Source: Ureibacillus thermophilus
GTDB taxonomy: Bacteria; Bacillota; Bacilli; Bacillales_A; Planococcaceae
Direction: 5' to 3'
DNA length: 64,000 nucleotides
Assembly: GCF_004331915.1 (NCBI RefSeq)
Contig: NZ_CP036528.1
Span: forward strand, 1,869,145 to 1,933,144
Both the position numbers and the translations under genes were made by a program. Of the stretch, positions 1-8,159 are shown piece by piece (positions within the stretch are counted from its first letter, which is position 1; every line of letters begins with the position of its first letter). The notes below the pieces were generated by a model. The model ran no database searches, was not told the DNA's origin, and saw only the letters and a program-made list of their open reading frames with translations.

Positions 1-536
1 TAAGTATTTTTCCTCCGCGTACACGGGAAGATGCTTCAAGAGTTATGAAGGCAATGGACCATCAAATCAGCCATTACATACTTGGACAAATTTTAGTTTC
101 TTTCTGTATCGGTGTGATGATGACAATCGGCTTTTTAATTATTGGTCTTGATTATGCCTTCTTATTAGGTTTTATTGCAATGATTACAAGCGTCGTTCCA
201 TATTTAGGACCAGCAATTGCCATCACGCCTGCCATCATTATTGCGTTGGTTAATTCGCCTTTCATGGTGTTGAAGCTTATTATCGTCTGGACGATTGTAC
301 AATTAATCGAAGGAAAACTAATTACACCAAATATCATGGGTTCATCTTTAAAAATACATCCAATTACCATTATTTTTGTGCTGCTGACTGCCGGTTCATT
401 ATTTGGCGTGGCAGGTGTAGTACTTGGAATTCCAGGCTATGCTATATTGAAAGTGTTGGTTTCTTATTTATTCGAACTGTTTAAAAAGCGCTATAATCGT
501 TATGAAGAGGACGAATCATACAAATATAAAGTATAA
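1..536 (+). CDS. AI-2E family membrane transporter, C-terminal part (5' end outside the window)
   Basis: The reading frame is open from the first bases of the window, so the true start lies upstream; the first in-frame ATG at 45 is internal. About 178 residues are visible. They hold several hydrophobic segments, a conserved central stretch around [11 protein letters not shown], then the [18 protein letters not shown] region and a [13 protein letters not shown] segment. These are hallmarks of the C-terminal half of AI-2E/PerM-type permeases. The family has about eight membrane spans and includes exporters of uncertain substrate. The charged tail ([12 protein letters not shown]) is probably cytoplasmic. 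The gene ends just before a strong terminator, so it is the last of its unit. The substrate cannot be predicted from sequence. Confidence 0.85.
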   Translation, partial: SIFPPRTREDASRVMKAMDHQISHYILGQILVSFCIGVMMTIGFLIIGLDYAFLLGFIAMITSVVPYLGPAIAITPAIIIALVNSPFMVLKLIIVWTIVQLIEGKLITPNIMGSSLKIHPITIIFVLLTAGSLFGVAGVVLGIPGYAILKVLVSYLFELFKKRYNRYEEDESYKYKV

Positions 537-565
537 AATCGGCTGTTCATCGGCCGATTTTTTTC
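537..565 (+). terminator. Rho-independent terminator after the AI-2E permease
   Basis: An AATCGGC/GGCCGATT-type hairpin is followed by a run of T, starting immediately after the stop codon. Confidence 0.8.
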
Positions 566-660
566 GTTTTGCAAATCCTATGCTGGATGTTGTTTACGGA
601 GATGAAAAAAAGGATAAGCTATACATCCTAATTTTTTGAATGATAGCTTATCCGGAAAAT

Positions 661-1827
661 TTAACATTTTAATTTGCGCAATCTTTCTATTGCTTCCTGC
701 AACCGCTCTTTTTCTTGAAAAAGGGCGATGCGCACATAACCTTCGCCTTCAGAACCGAATGAAGTGCCAGGCACCATTACAACGCCAGCTTGCTTAATCG
801 CTTGAAATGCAAAGGAAACGCTGTCGATGGCAAATGGATATTTAGCCCATACAAACATGCCGCCAGTGGATGGGGCATATTCCCATCCGATGTTTTCAAG
901 CCCTTTTGTCATGATGCGATGTCTTTCGGCAAAGGTTTTGCGCAAATGATCAGTAATGATTTCAGAATGGTCTAATGCAAGGGCTGCAGTTGATTGAATA
1001 GGTTCAAAAATGCCATAGTCTAAATTGGACTTGAGTTGTTTCATAATTTGAATCATTTCACTATTTCCTACGATGTAAGCCACTCGGGCGCCGGCTAAGC
1101 TGAAACTTTTCGATAATGAATTGATTTCTATTCCCACATCTTTTGCGCCCGGAGCGTTTAAGAAGCTGATTGGGCCGTTTCCGTCAAAGTAAAATTCAGA
1201 ATAAGCAGCATCATGCAATACGATAATATTATATGTTTTGGCAAATTCCACGACTTCTGTGAAATATTCTAATGATGGCATTGCTGGCACGGGATTGCCC
1301 GGCAAATTCAAAATCATTAATTTGGCGTGTTTTGCCATTTCCTCAGGAATGGCCGACAAATCTGGAAGATAGCCTCTTTCTTTATTTAATGGTATGTAAT
1401 GGGCTTTTGCGCCTGCTAAATGAATTCCGGCCATATATGCCACGTAGGCGGGATTGGTTGTTAACACTATATCGCCTGAATCGCAAAAGGCAATTGGAAG
1501 ATGCACTAATCCTTCCTGGGAACCCATTGTCAACAACACTTCTGTATCGGGATCAATATCCACTTTATTGACCCGTTTATAATAGCGTGCAACGGCTTCA
1601 TTGAATTCTTTCGTTCCGGTTAGTGTATATCCATAGGCATCCGGATTTTTGCTTTTTTCAGCCATATGATTTCTCAGCAATTCATGGGGAGGCAGGTCTG
1701 GGCTGCCTAGACTTAAATCAATAATTTTCAGTCCTTTCGCTTCTTCCGCTTTTGCAGCTTCCTTTAATTGTCCAAATATCGCTGGTTCAAATAAGGACAT
1801 CTTCTTCGATGGAACTATTTTCAACAT
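661..1827 (-). CDS. PLP-dependent class I/II aminotransferase
   Basis: A 388-residue fold-type I aminotransferase of the LL-DAP-aminotransferase/aspartate-aminotransferase superfamily. Visible marks are LGSPDLPP near residue 40 (substrate contact), a GSQEGL cofactor-phosphate region, the SLSKSFSLAGAR block around residue 235 with the Schiff-base lysine, and a GGMFVWAKYP segment near the C-terminus. The usual NYPNNPTGA loop is replaced by NLPGNPVPA, a subgroup variant. The ATG at 1827 is chosen because an AAGGAG site sits 5 nt upstream; the GTG at 1833 overlaps that site and cannot be used. It stands alone, transcribed away from the P-loop gene. The amino donor and product are not predictable; aromatic or alanine-type transamination is equally possible. 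Confidence 0.85.
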   Translation of the reverse strand: MLKIVPSKKMSLFEPAIFGQLKEAAKAEEAKGLKIIDLSLGSPDLPPHELLRNHMAEKSKNPDAYGYTLTGTKEFNEAVARYYKRVNKVDIDPDTEVLLTMGSQEGLVHLPIAFCDSGDIVLTTNPAYVAYMAGIHLAGAKAHYIPLNKERGYLPDLSAIPEEMAKHAKLMILNLPGNPVPAMPSLEYFTEVVEFAKTYNIIVLHDAAYSEFYFDGNGPISFLNAPGAKDVGIEINSLSKSFSLAGARVAYIVGNSEMIQIMKQLKSNLDYGIFEPIQSTAALALDHSEIITDHLRKTFAERHRIMTKGLENIGWEYAPSTGGMFVWAKYPFAIDSVSFAFQAIKQAGVVMVPGTSFGSEGEGYVRIALFQEKERLQEAIERLRKLKC

Positions 1828-1912
1828 AAACACTCCTTAAGTCTAACAAATTCAAACAGTAAAAATATTTTAGCATATTTTGATTCTTTCAAAATTATAG
1901 AAATTAAGGATT

Positions 1913-1941
1913 TTGCTTTCCGTTCATATTTTGTTTATGAT
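1913..1941 (+). promoter_or_regulatory. Sigma-A-type promoter for the P-loop/Asp23-like gene
   Basis: TTGCTT at 1913-1918, a 17-bp spacer and TATGAT at 1936-1941. This places transcription initiation just ahead of the ribosome binding site and rules out a translation start at 1913. Confidence 0.55.
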
Positions 1942-1972
1942 ACAAGAAAGAAAAGGTGTTGGAGTGAAAAAA

Positions 1973-2776
1973 ATGAAAGTTTATTCATTAAGCGGCCCAA
2001 GCGGTTCAGGGAAAAGCACAAGCGCTTTGCAATTCGCCCATGATCATGAAATTGAAGCAATCATTGATGACGGATTGCTAATCAAAAATGGACAAAAAAT
2101 CGCAGGGACTTCAGCAAAATTTGAAAAAAATACAATTAAAGCCATTCGAAGAGCCGTTTTTCAAGATGAAGAACATCGGAAGGAAGTAATGGATGCCATC
2201 CAGAAGCATAATATTCAATCCATTTTGATCATTGGCACAAGCGATAAAATGACAAAAAAAATCGCGGAGCAGCTGGATCTAGAACCCATCCAAGCATTTT
2301 ATTACATCAATGATATCCGCTCAAAAAATGAAATCCAATTATCCCAATTTATCCGCACCACGCAAGGAAAGCATTTGATGCCCATTCCATATAGGCAAGT
2401 GGAACAAAACTTTTTTAAACGGATTATTCAAAAGGGGTTTGATATTTTTTCAAAAAATCGGGTGAAATTAGGGGAGACAACCATTGTTCAACCGGATTTC
2501 CATCGGCAAACGATTGAGATTTCATTAAATGTTTATACGGATTTAATTCAATTTGTCGTTGCCAATAATCCTTTCATTGCAAGAGTGGATGCAGTGCAAT
2601 TTACGATGAAAAAATTGCAGCCAAAAATTTATGTTTCTCTCCATCTAAAGACACCGGTTAATTATGATGTAGTTTACATATTGGAACAGCTTCAAAAACA
2701 GATTGATTTTGAATTCCAGCGGCATTTTGAATTTGCGCCGATGCATATTCTCATTTTCGTTAAAGGAATCATGTAA
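1973..2776 (+). CDS. P-loop NTPase with an Asp23-like C-terminal domain
   Basis: A 267-residue protein. The N-terminus carries a perfect Walker A motif, GPSGSGKST (about residues 7-15), in an AAA/kinase-like domain with an IIDDGLL segment shortly after. The last 100 residues (from GETTIVQPDFHRQT) alternate strands and helices with an IYVSLHLKTP strand and an LEQLQKQI helix. By eye this resembles the alkaline-shock Asp23/Gls24 domain, as in the YqhY-like protein at 61175. The start is ATG 1973 behind GGAG; GTG 1964 behind AAAGGTG is a near-equal alternative. It is a single-gene unit ending in a bidirectional terminator. Function is unknown; regulation of envelope stress or metabolism by an NTP-binding switch is only a guess. 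Confidence 0.7.
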   Translation: MKVYSLSGPSGSGKSTSALQFAHDHEIEAIIDDGLLIKNGQKIAGTSAKFEKNTIKAIRRAVFQDEEHRKEVMDAIQKHNIQSILIIGTSDKMTKKIAEQLDLEPIQAFYYINDIRSKNEIQLSQFIRTTQGKHLMPIPYRQVEQNFFKRIIQKGFDIFSKNRVKLGETTIVQPDFHRQTIEISLNVYTDLIQFVVANNPFIARVDAVQFTMKKLQPKIYVSLHLKTPVNYDVVYILEQLQKQIDFEFQRHFEFAPMHILIFVKGIM

Positions 2777-2809
2777 AATGTGGTTGGCGAATTGCCAACC
2801 ACATTTTTT
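2776..2809. terminator. Bidirectional terminator between convergent genes
   Basis: AAAATGTGGTTGGC pairs with GCCAACCACATTTTTT across a 5-nt loop. It serves the P-loop gene and the convergent crotonase gene. Confidence 0.85.
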
Positions 2810-3603
2810 CATCGTTTTCTTGTGAATTGAGGCATCCGTTTTTCGACGAAAGCGCGGACACCTTCCGGAAAATCGACAGAATCCACAAATGGTGTAGAGC
2901 CTTGCCAAAGAGCAGGGGTAGAAGTAACACACTCTTTTACTGCATTTTTCACGGCAAGTAGTGAAGCAGGGGACATGCTTGCTACAAGTTTACCTAAACG
3001 AATGGAAAATCTCGTTAATTCTTTTTCGGGCACCAAGTAGTTTAACATGCCAGCTCGATACGCTTCTTCGGCTTTAAAAGTGCGGCCGGTGAATACAAAA
3101 TCTTTCGTTGTAGATGGTCCGACTAAATCGACAAGGCGTTTTGCAAATTTGTTATTTAACGTAATGCCAAGCTTGCCGACGGGAATGCCCAAACGAGCTT
3201 TTTCTGAGCCGATGCGTATGTCGCAAGCTAAAGCAAGCTCAAGACCGGCGCCCATGGCAGGCCCGTTAATGACGCCGATTGTAGGGAGCGGCAAATTTTC
3301 AATAGTTGAAATCGTATTTTCCATTCTTACAAAAGCTTCTTCTGCTTCTTCTAATGACATCCGATTGAATTCCTTAATATCTGAACCGGCAGTAAAATTT
3401 TCACCGGAACCGCGAAGAATCAATACTTTGTTTTTTGGATTTTCAATCGATTGTGTTGCAATTTTTGCAAGTTGATCCCACATATTAGCTGTCAATGCAT
3501 TTTTTAATTGCGGCCGGTGGATGGTAATAATGGCTAAACCAGCAGTTTCCTGATAAACAATTTTGGCTTCTTCTTCTTCCATTCTTGTTGTTCGAACTTG
3601 CAT
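2809..3603 (-). CDS. Enoyl-CoA hydratase/isomerase (crotonase) family protein
   Basis: A 264-residue crotonase-fold protein. Family marks are the oxyanion-hole strand (GENFTAGSDIKEF near residue 70), the second oxyanion segment INGPAMGAGLELALACDIRIG (glycine-rich, around 115), and a C-terminal FVEKRMPQF region. The usual glutamate in the second active-site block is not clearly positioned (GIPVGKLGITLNNKFAKRLVDLVG), so hydratase activity is not assured; isomerase, hydrolase or carnitine-type activity is possible. ATG 3603 has AAGGAGG 9 nt upstream. The gene is monocistronic, with a shared terminator at the 3' side. It may act in fatty acid or branched-chain acyl-CoA breakdown, but no pathway partner is nearby. 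Confidence 0.8.
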   Translation of the reverse strand: MQVRTTRMEEEEAKIVYQETAGLAIITIHRPQLKNALTANMWDQLAKIATQSIENPKNKVLILRGSGENFTAGSDIKEFNRMSLEEAEEAFVRMENTISTIENLPLPTIGVINGPAMGAGLELALACDIRIGSEKARLGIPVGKLGITLNNKFAKRLVDLVGPSTTKDFVFTGRTFKAEEAYRAGMLNYLVPEKELTRFSIRLGKLVASMSPASLLAVKNAVKECVTSTPALWQGSTPFVDSVDFPEGVRAFVEKRMPQFTRKR

Positions 3604-3762
3604 CCCTAGATACCTCCTTAACATTAGTTCCATCTTACTTGAAACAAGGAAATCATCCTAGAGTTATTTCAATATTCATAAAAAATTAAACAATTTTCAG
3701 AAAAAATCAACTGTTTTATAACAGATTACTTAATGGAACTGTATTGATAAATGAAAAAAGCT

Positions 3763-4712
3763 GAGGTTGGGACAAATCTAAAAAAACATCATTTTCTCCA
3801 AGGAGAAAATGATGTTTTTTTGATATGTTATTAAAATTGATTTCCGTTCCGGGGACGCTTTCATGCGAATGAAAGACGACTATATGAAAAACGGTCAATT
3901 GAAAGCTGGATACAATGTACAAATCGCAACAGAAGGTCAATACGCACTAGCTTATAGCATCTTTCCAAATCCTACTGATACACGTACATTAATTCCGTTC
4001 TTGAATAAGATAGAAAAGAATTATTTTCCGTTGCCAAAGTATATTGTCGCAGATGCTGGTTATGGTAGTGAACAAAACTATGAAGACATCCTTTCGAATC
4101 GAAAATGTGAGGCACTCATTCCATATACCATGTATGAGAAAGAACAAAAGAAGAAATATAAACAAAATCCATTTCATCCAGACAATTGGATGTACGACGA
4201 AGAAAGTGATACCTACATTTGTCCAAATCAGCAGCGAGTAACCTTCCGTTATCGTTCTGTACGTACAGATAAGACTGGTTTCAAACGAGAATTGAAAATT
4301 TATGAATGTGAAAACTGTTCAGGATGTCCATTTCGTTCATCATGCACAAAAGCAAAGGAAGGCAATCACCGAAAGGTCATGGTGAATGAAAAATGGGAAC
4401 AACAAAAAGAATATGTAAGAGCGAAGCTTTCAGAAGAAAAAGCTGGTTCTATTTTCCGTCAACGTAAAATAGACGTAGAACCAGTTTTTGGATTCTTGAA
4501 GGCTAATTTGCGTTTCACTCGATTTTCCGTTCGAGGAAAATCGAAAGTGGAAAATGAAATGGGCATTGCCTTAATGGCCGTGAATTTACGAAAATACACG
4601 GCCAACAAAGATCAACTAACCAAAAACAATGGGGATAAATGGAAAAAAGGAGAATTTGAGTTGGCTCAAATTCTCCTTTTTCCTATCTAGAAGCTAGTTT
4701 TGTCCCAGCCTC
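3763..4712 (+). mobile_element. Remnant of an IS1182-type insertion sequence
   Basis: A 950-bp segment bounded by inverted ends: GAGGTTGGGACAAA at 3763-3776, and at 4699-4712 a sequence whose reverse complement is GAGGCTGGGACAAA (13 of 14 identical). Just inside the left end is a perfect hairpin around 3786-3818 ending in a T run, and just inside the right end is a terminator-like hairpin (4648-4682). Intact family members are about twice this length. The N-terminal half of the transposase is gone, so the copy is an internal-deletion derivative that cannot transpose alone. No clear target-site duplication was seen. Confidence 0.75.
3863..4690 (+). pseudogene. IS1182 family transposase, C-terminal fragment
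   Basis: The 275-residue frame holds the second half of a DDE transposase: MKNGQLKAGYNVQIATE, then DAGYGSEQNYE with the second catalytic aspartate region, a cysteine cluster (CENCSGCPFRSSC) typical of IS1182 relatives, and RKIDVEPVFGFLKANLRFTRF carrying the catalytic glutamate. Family members are about 450-550 residues and carry the first catalytic aspartate in the missing N-terminal half. No plausible start or ribosome binding site exists for the fragment, and the frame runs into the element's left end without the expected sequence. Confidence 0.8.
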
Positions 4713-4726
4713 TTTTATACATTGTT

Positions 4727-4903
4727 TTACATCATTGGAGGATATCCCTGATGAACGATTGTCATGATTGTAAACCAACCAAAAACAAGTCCAGCAGCTA
4801 GTCCAAAAATAATAGCAAGAACATTTTTAGCTTTGATAGCACGGAATGCCGCAACTAATGAAAGAATAGCAATTAAACCAAAGATTAACATTAATAAGTT
4901 CAT
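4727..4903 (-). CDS. DUF2759 small membrane protein
   Basis: A 58-residue, two-span hydrophobic protein (MNLLMLIFGLIAILSLVAAF, then FGLAAGLVFGWFTIMTIV) matching the small DUF2759 family (YqgW in B. subtilis). ATG 4903 lies about 13 nt after an AAAGGAG site, a little far, but no closer start codon is in frame. It diverges from the YqgX-like gene, as in B. subtilis, which supports the assignment. The IS remnant sits directly beyond its 3' end. The function of the family is not known. Confidence 0.7.
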   Translation of the reverse strand: MNLLMLIFGLIAILSLVAAFRAIKAKNVLAIIFGLAAGLVFGWFTIMTIVHQGYPPMM

Positions 4904-5062
4904 GAAAAATATTACACTCCTTTCGACATCCACAGAGTATGTCGGTAAAACAATATTCCTTCTTTATTTTATAGCAACGGTCATAAAATGTCGAGGATTA
5001 AAAGTGACGTTTATTTGAACAACCTCAATTATTTCGTCCATAAGATACAAATAGCTATGGAA

Positions 5063-5091
5063 TGTTCATTTTTTCCAAACCATTGTATAAT
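5063..5091 (+). promoter_or_regulatory. Probable sigma-A promoter of the yqgX-like gene
   Basis: A perfect TATAAT at 5086-5091 with a weak -35 (TGTTCA) 17 bp upstream. Initiation near 5098 gives a very short leader, which supports a TTG start at 5110. Confidence 0.4.
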
Positions 5092-5109
5092 ACGCTAGAG
5101 GTGATGAAA

Positions 5110-5748
5110 TTGTTGGATGTAAAAATTTTAACTGTTGGACCTGTACAGGCCAATTGCTACATCGTAAGCAATAAAGAGAAAGATTGCATCATTTTTGATC
5201 CCGGTGAAGAAGGAGAAAAAATTCTTTCAACGATTCAAAAAGAGCAGTTGAAGCCGAAAGCGATTTTTTTAACTCATGCTCATTTTGACCATATTGGCGC
5301 CGTCGATATAGTGAGAGAAGCTTTTCATATCCCGGTTTATCTTCATAAAGAAGAAGAGGATTGGCTTTTTGATCCAAATAAAAATGGCTCTGGAAAATAC
5401 GTTGGGCTGCCGACATATCGTTTAAAGCCGGCAGATGAAATCATCAACAAAGAGCAATCCTTTGAAGTGGCGGGCATGAAGTTCCGTGCAATTTTTACAC
5501 CAGGGCATTCTCCGGGAAGCATTTCTTATATTTTTGAAGAAGATGGTTTTGCGATTGTAGGAGACACGCTGTTTCAAGGAAGCATTGGCCGGACTGATTT
5601 GCTTGGCGGTTCCTTGGAGGTATTACTGAAATCCATTCATGAGAAATTGCTTGTGTTGCCTGATGACTTTATTATTTATCCAGGCCATGGTCCTTATACA
5701 ACACCTGCCCATGAGATGGATTCAAATCCGTTTCTGCATGGTTTTTAA
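5110..5748 (+). CDS. yqgX: MBL-fold metallo-hydrolase, glyoxalase II-like (YqgX type)
   Basis: About 212 residues with the metallo-beta-lactamase metal-binding set: THAHFDHIG (HxHxDH), TPGHSPGS with the next histidine, VGDTLFQGSIGRTD with the bridging aspartate, and YPGHGPYT with the last histidine. Family members hydrolyse thioesters such as S-lactoyl conjugates (in this group possibly of bacillithiol) or related substrates in the cytosol. TTG 5110 is favoured: GAGGTGAT lies about 8 nt upstream, whereas ATG 5104 sits almost on that site; TTG 5113 is also possible. The gene lies between DUF2759 and DUF2626 genes exactly as in B. subtilis. It is monocistronic with a terminator behind it. Confidence 0.85.
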   Translation: MLDVKILTVGPVQANCYIVSNKEKDCIIFDPGEEGEKILSTIQKEQLKPKAIFLTHAHFDHIGAVDIVREAFHIPVYLHKEEEDWLFDPNKNGSGKYVGLPTYRLKPADEIINKEQSFEVAGMKFRAIFTPGHSPGSISYIFEEDGFAIVGDTLFQGSIGRTDLLGGSLEVLLKSIHEKLLVLPDDFIIYPGHGPYTTPAHEMDSNPFLHGF

Positions 5749-5761
5749 TTGATGTGCAAAA

Positions 5762-5797
5762 TAAAAAGCATCGAAAAAATCCGATGCTTTTTTATTT
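5762..5797. terminator. Bidirectional terminator
   Basis: AAAAGCATCG and CGATGCTTTTTT pair across a short A-rich loop between the convergent yqgX-like and DUF2626 genes. Confidence 0.8.
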
Positions 5798-5804
5798 TCA
5801 TTTA

Positions 5805-6047
5805 TTAATGTCCTGCACCAGGAACGTGGATAAAGGTTGTGTAATAAGTAAATCCAGCAAAGAATATTGTTAAATATGCTCCAAAAATGTACATATACAT
5901 GCGTTCTGAAAGGTTTAAGAAGCCTAATAATAAGAATAATACCGAATTACCAATAAATAATAGCGAAACCTCGACCATATCGCCAAGGTAGAACATTACG
6001 GCGAAAATACCTGTCCAGAATGCTAAAACTTTATACATATTAGCCAT
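5805..6047 (-). CDS. DUF2626 small membrane protein (YqgY type)
   Basis: An 80-residue, almost entirely hydrophobic protein with three likely membrane spans and an N-terminus MANMYKVLAFWTG typical of the Bacillales DUF2626/YqgY family. ATG 6047 is preceded by an AAGGAGGG site 7-8 nt away; longer versions of the frame would translate through that site. Function is unknown. Its conserved position next to the yqgX-like hydrolase is the strongest extra support. Confidence 0.75.
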   Translation of the reverse strand: MANMYKVLAFWTGIFAVMFYLGDMVEVSLLFIGNSVLFLLLGFLNLSERMYMYIFGAYLTIFFAGFTYYTTFIHVPGAGH

Positions 6048-6161
6048 GTCGATTCCCTCCTTTTTGTAGCGACACAATATTTCAATGCTTATTATAAATG
6101 ATAATTGACAATATTGTAAACTGAATACTTCAATAGATTTGTGACAATCAAGTGTAAAATT

Positions 6162-6863
6162 TTAGAATGTTACATTTGGAACATTGATTTCATATTTGCA
6201 AAAGTCGCATTCGTGAATCATACTTTCAAATTGGACAAAATTATTTTCTTCAAATAACGCGTCGATTTGTCCGTTTAGATATGACTGGTGCAAATCACAA
6301 AGAATATCGCTATATTCAGTAATTTGGCTTCTGAAAGGGCAATTATAAATCGTTAAAATCACTTTTTTCCCTTTTTCAGTATCGACAATTTTTGGAATGT
6401 AGCCTACAAGTAAAGCCGCTTCAGATAATATTTCCACCTTTTTTTCAAAAGATACTGGCAAATTTATTTTAGCAAGACGGGTGCGCATTTCATTGTATCC
6501 ATCTTTGTAGCTGATTTTTTTTGCTTTTTTTAATCCTTCTTCTCCAAAGGCTTGTACGAGTTCAATCGCCCATTTGACTAAATATTTATCTTCCCTTTTT
6601 GGAAAACTTAAATCGACGCCTTGTTCTGACACTTTATATATACGGCCAGGTCTTCCGCCTTTGCCTGATTTTAAAAAGTCCGCAGTGATTAAATGGATTT
6701 CTGCAAGTTTTGTTAAATGCAATCTTGCCACATTGGGATGTATATTAAATTTATCTGCTATATCTTGTACGGTAAAAAATCTTTTTTGCTGCAACATATA
6801 TTCATAAATTTGAAAACGAGTTTCGTCAGCCAATGTGCTAGTAATTTTTAATGGATGCAACAT
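6162..6863 (-). CDS. Winged-helix transcriptional regulator with a four-cysteine C-terminal domain
   Basis: A 233-residue regulator. Residues 1-75 form an ArsR/DeoR-like winged helix (ADETRFQIYEYM, then FTVQDIADKFNIHPNVARLHLTKL as recognition helix). The C-terminal part carries cysteines in the order NCPF, 13 residues, CDLH, then CDFC about 30 residues later. The spacing recalls SufR-type regulators that hold an iron-sulfur cluster and sense redox state or iron. ATG 6863 is behind AAAGGTGGG at good distance. It is divergent from the comG operon with about 270 bp between, so it could act on comG or on itself. The ligand and the target are inferences; zinc binding is the main alternative. Confidence 0.7.
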   Translation of the reverse strand: MLHPLKITSTLADETRFQIYEYMLQQKRFFTVQDIADKFNIHPNVARLHLTKLAEIHLITADFLKSGKGGRPGRIYKVSEQGVDLSFPKREDKYLVKWAIELVQAFGEEGLKKAKKISYKDGYNEMRTRLAKINLPVSFEKKVEILSEAALLVGYIPKIVDTEKGKKVILTIYNCPFRSQITEYSDILCDLHQSYLNGQIDALFEENNFVQFESMIHECDFCKYEINVPNVTF

Positions 6864-7136
6864 TCTGTAATCCCACCTTTAAGTATATATATTATGCTAA
6901 TTCAATTGTATCTTTATTTTTAATGAAATGATAGTGAAAATATAATCACTCTCTAGAATCTTAGGAAAATATTCAAAAAATGTAACAAAATTTGTCAATA
7001 TCTTTTTGAAAATAAATATTTTGATTGGAAAAAAGGCCGAAATAAAAATTTTCAGAAAAACCCTTTTCGAAGGGTGCAGTTCGGCTTATACTAAATAAAA
7101 AAGCGGTCACAATTCTTGGGGAAGAAGGTGATATGT

Positions 7137-8159
7137 TTGGAAGTTGAGTCCGTCGTTGAGACGAAAGCCAATCAGCTTTTGTTAAAGGCCATGCATTTTG
7201 GGGCGAGCGATATTTATATAGAACCGGGGCCGAATCATTATATTGTTCAATTCCGGAAATATGGAAAAGTATTCCCTTCCGGCCAACTTCCCATCGATTT
7301 AGGGGACCGAATCATCTCTTTTTTTAAATTCAAATCTTCATTAGATATCAGTGAAAAAAGAAAGCCTCAAAGCGGTTCCTTTGAACAAAAGATTTCGGAT
7401 TGTTTGTATTCCTTTCGAATATCCACTTTGCCTTCCGTCTATAAAAAAGAAAGCCTCGTGATTCGTTTATTTCTTCAAAATGCCTCCTATCCAATTACTT
7501 CATTATGTTATTTTCTCCCGACAGCTGAAGAGTTATTAAAATTGGTTTCGAAAAGCCAAGGATTGATTTTATTCTGCGGTGCAACGGGTTCCGGCAAAAC
7601 GACGACTCTTTATTCGTTAGTGAAATATTGCAGCGAAACATTGGGCCGGCATGTGATTTCATTGGAAGATCCTGTCGAAAGCAGCCAGTCGTATATGCTT
7701 CAAATTCAAGTAAATGAGCGGGCAGGGGTAACATATGCAAGCGGATTGAAAGCGATTTTAAGACATTCACCGGATGTCATTATGATTGGCGAAATCCGGG
7801 ATGAAGAAACGGCGCAGATTGCAGTCAGAGCAGCGCTTTCAGGGCATTTAGTGCTTTCCACCATTCATGCGAAGGATACGGTTAATTGCATTTACCGGTT
7901 GATGGATTTACACATCTCCATTGAAGAAATTCGGCAAGCTGCGGTAGCGATTATTGCCCAGTGTTTAATCCATTTAAAGGACAGCGACAGCCGCAAAGCA
8001 ATCTATGAAATTTTAGCTGATGATGTTTTGCATGATGCCATGAAAGCAATCATTGAGGGAAGGGAGTATCAACTGCCTGTTGAGAGAACGTTGGAGTATC
8101 AAAGGGCTTGGATTGAATCAGGAAAAGACCAGGTTACAACGAATGGGTCAATTCGCTGA
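7137..8159 (+). CDS. comGA: ComGA, competence pseudopilus assembly ATPase
   Basis: A GspE/PilB-type secretion ATPase, about 340 residues, that powers the DNA-uptake pseudopilus at the membrane. Visible motifs are ASDIYIEP near the N-terminus, Walker A GATGSGKTTT, the Asp box SLEDPVES, Walker B VIMIGEIRDEETA and the His box STIHAKD. B. subtilis ComGA, as I recall it, has a cysteine-rich zinc motif after this block; here QCLIHLKDSDSR follows with no cysteine tetrad. TTG 7137 is chosen because AAGGTGAT lies 4-5 nt upstream. A TATACT -10-like element is at 7087-7092. The 3' end overlaps comGB, as expected for translational coupling. Confidence 0.93.
   Translation: MEVESVVETKANQLLLKAMHFGASDIYIEPGPNHYIVQFRKYGKVFPSGQLPIDLGDRIISFFKFKSSLDISEKRKPQSGSFEQKISDCLYSFRISTLPSVYKKESLVIRLFLQNASYPITSLCYFLPTAEELLKLVSKSQGLILFCGATGSGKTTTLYSLVKYCSETLGRHVISLEDPVESSQSYMLQIQVNERAGVTYASGLKAILRHSPDVIMIGEIRDEETAQIAVRAALSGHLVLSTIHAKDTVNCIYRLMDLHISIEEIRQAAVAIIAQCLIHLKDSDSRKAIYEILADDVLHDAMKAIIEGREYQLPVERTLEYQRAWIESGKDQVTTNGSIR

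Noticed and set aside
1272-1571. 99-codon plus-strand frame inside the aminotransferase gene
   Set aside because: Antisense shadow of a well-conserved coding region; no start signal.
6960-7092. ComK-box-like AAAA-N5-TTTT elements before comGA
   Set aside because: Only loose matches (7009-7021 and about 7056-7068) with an unsuitable distance between them in a very A/T-rich leader; such matches are expected by chance.
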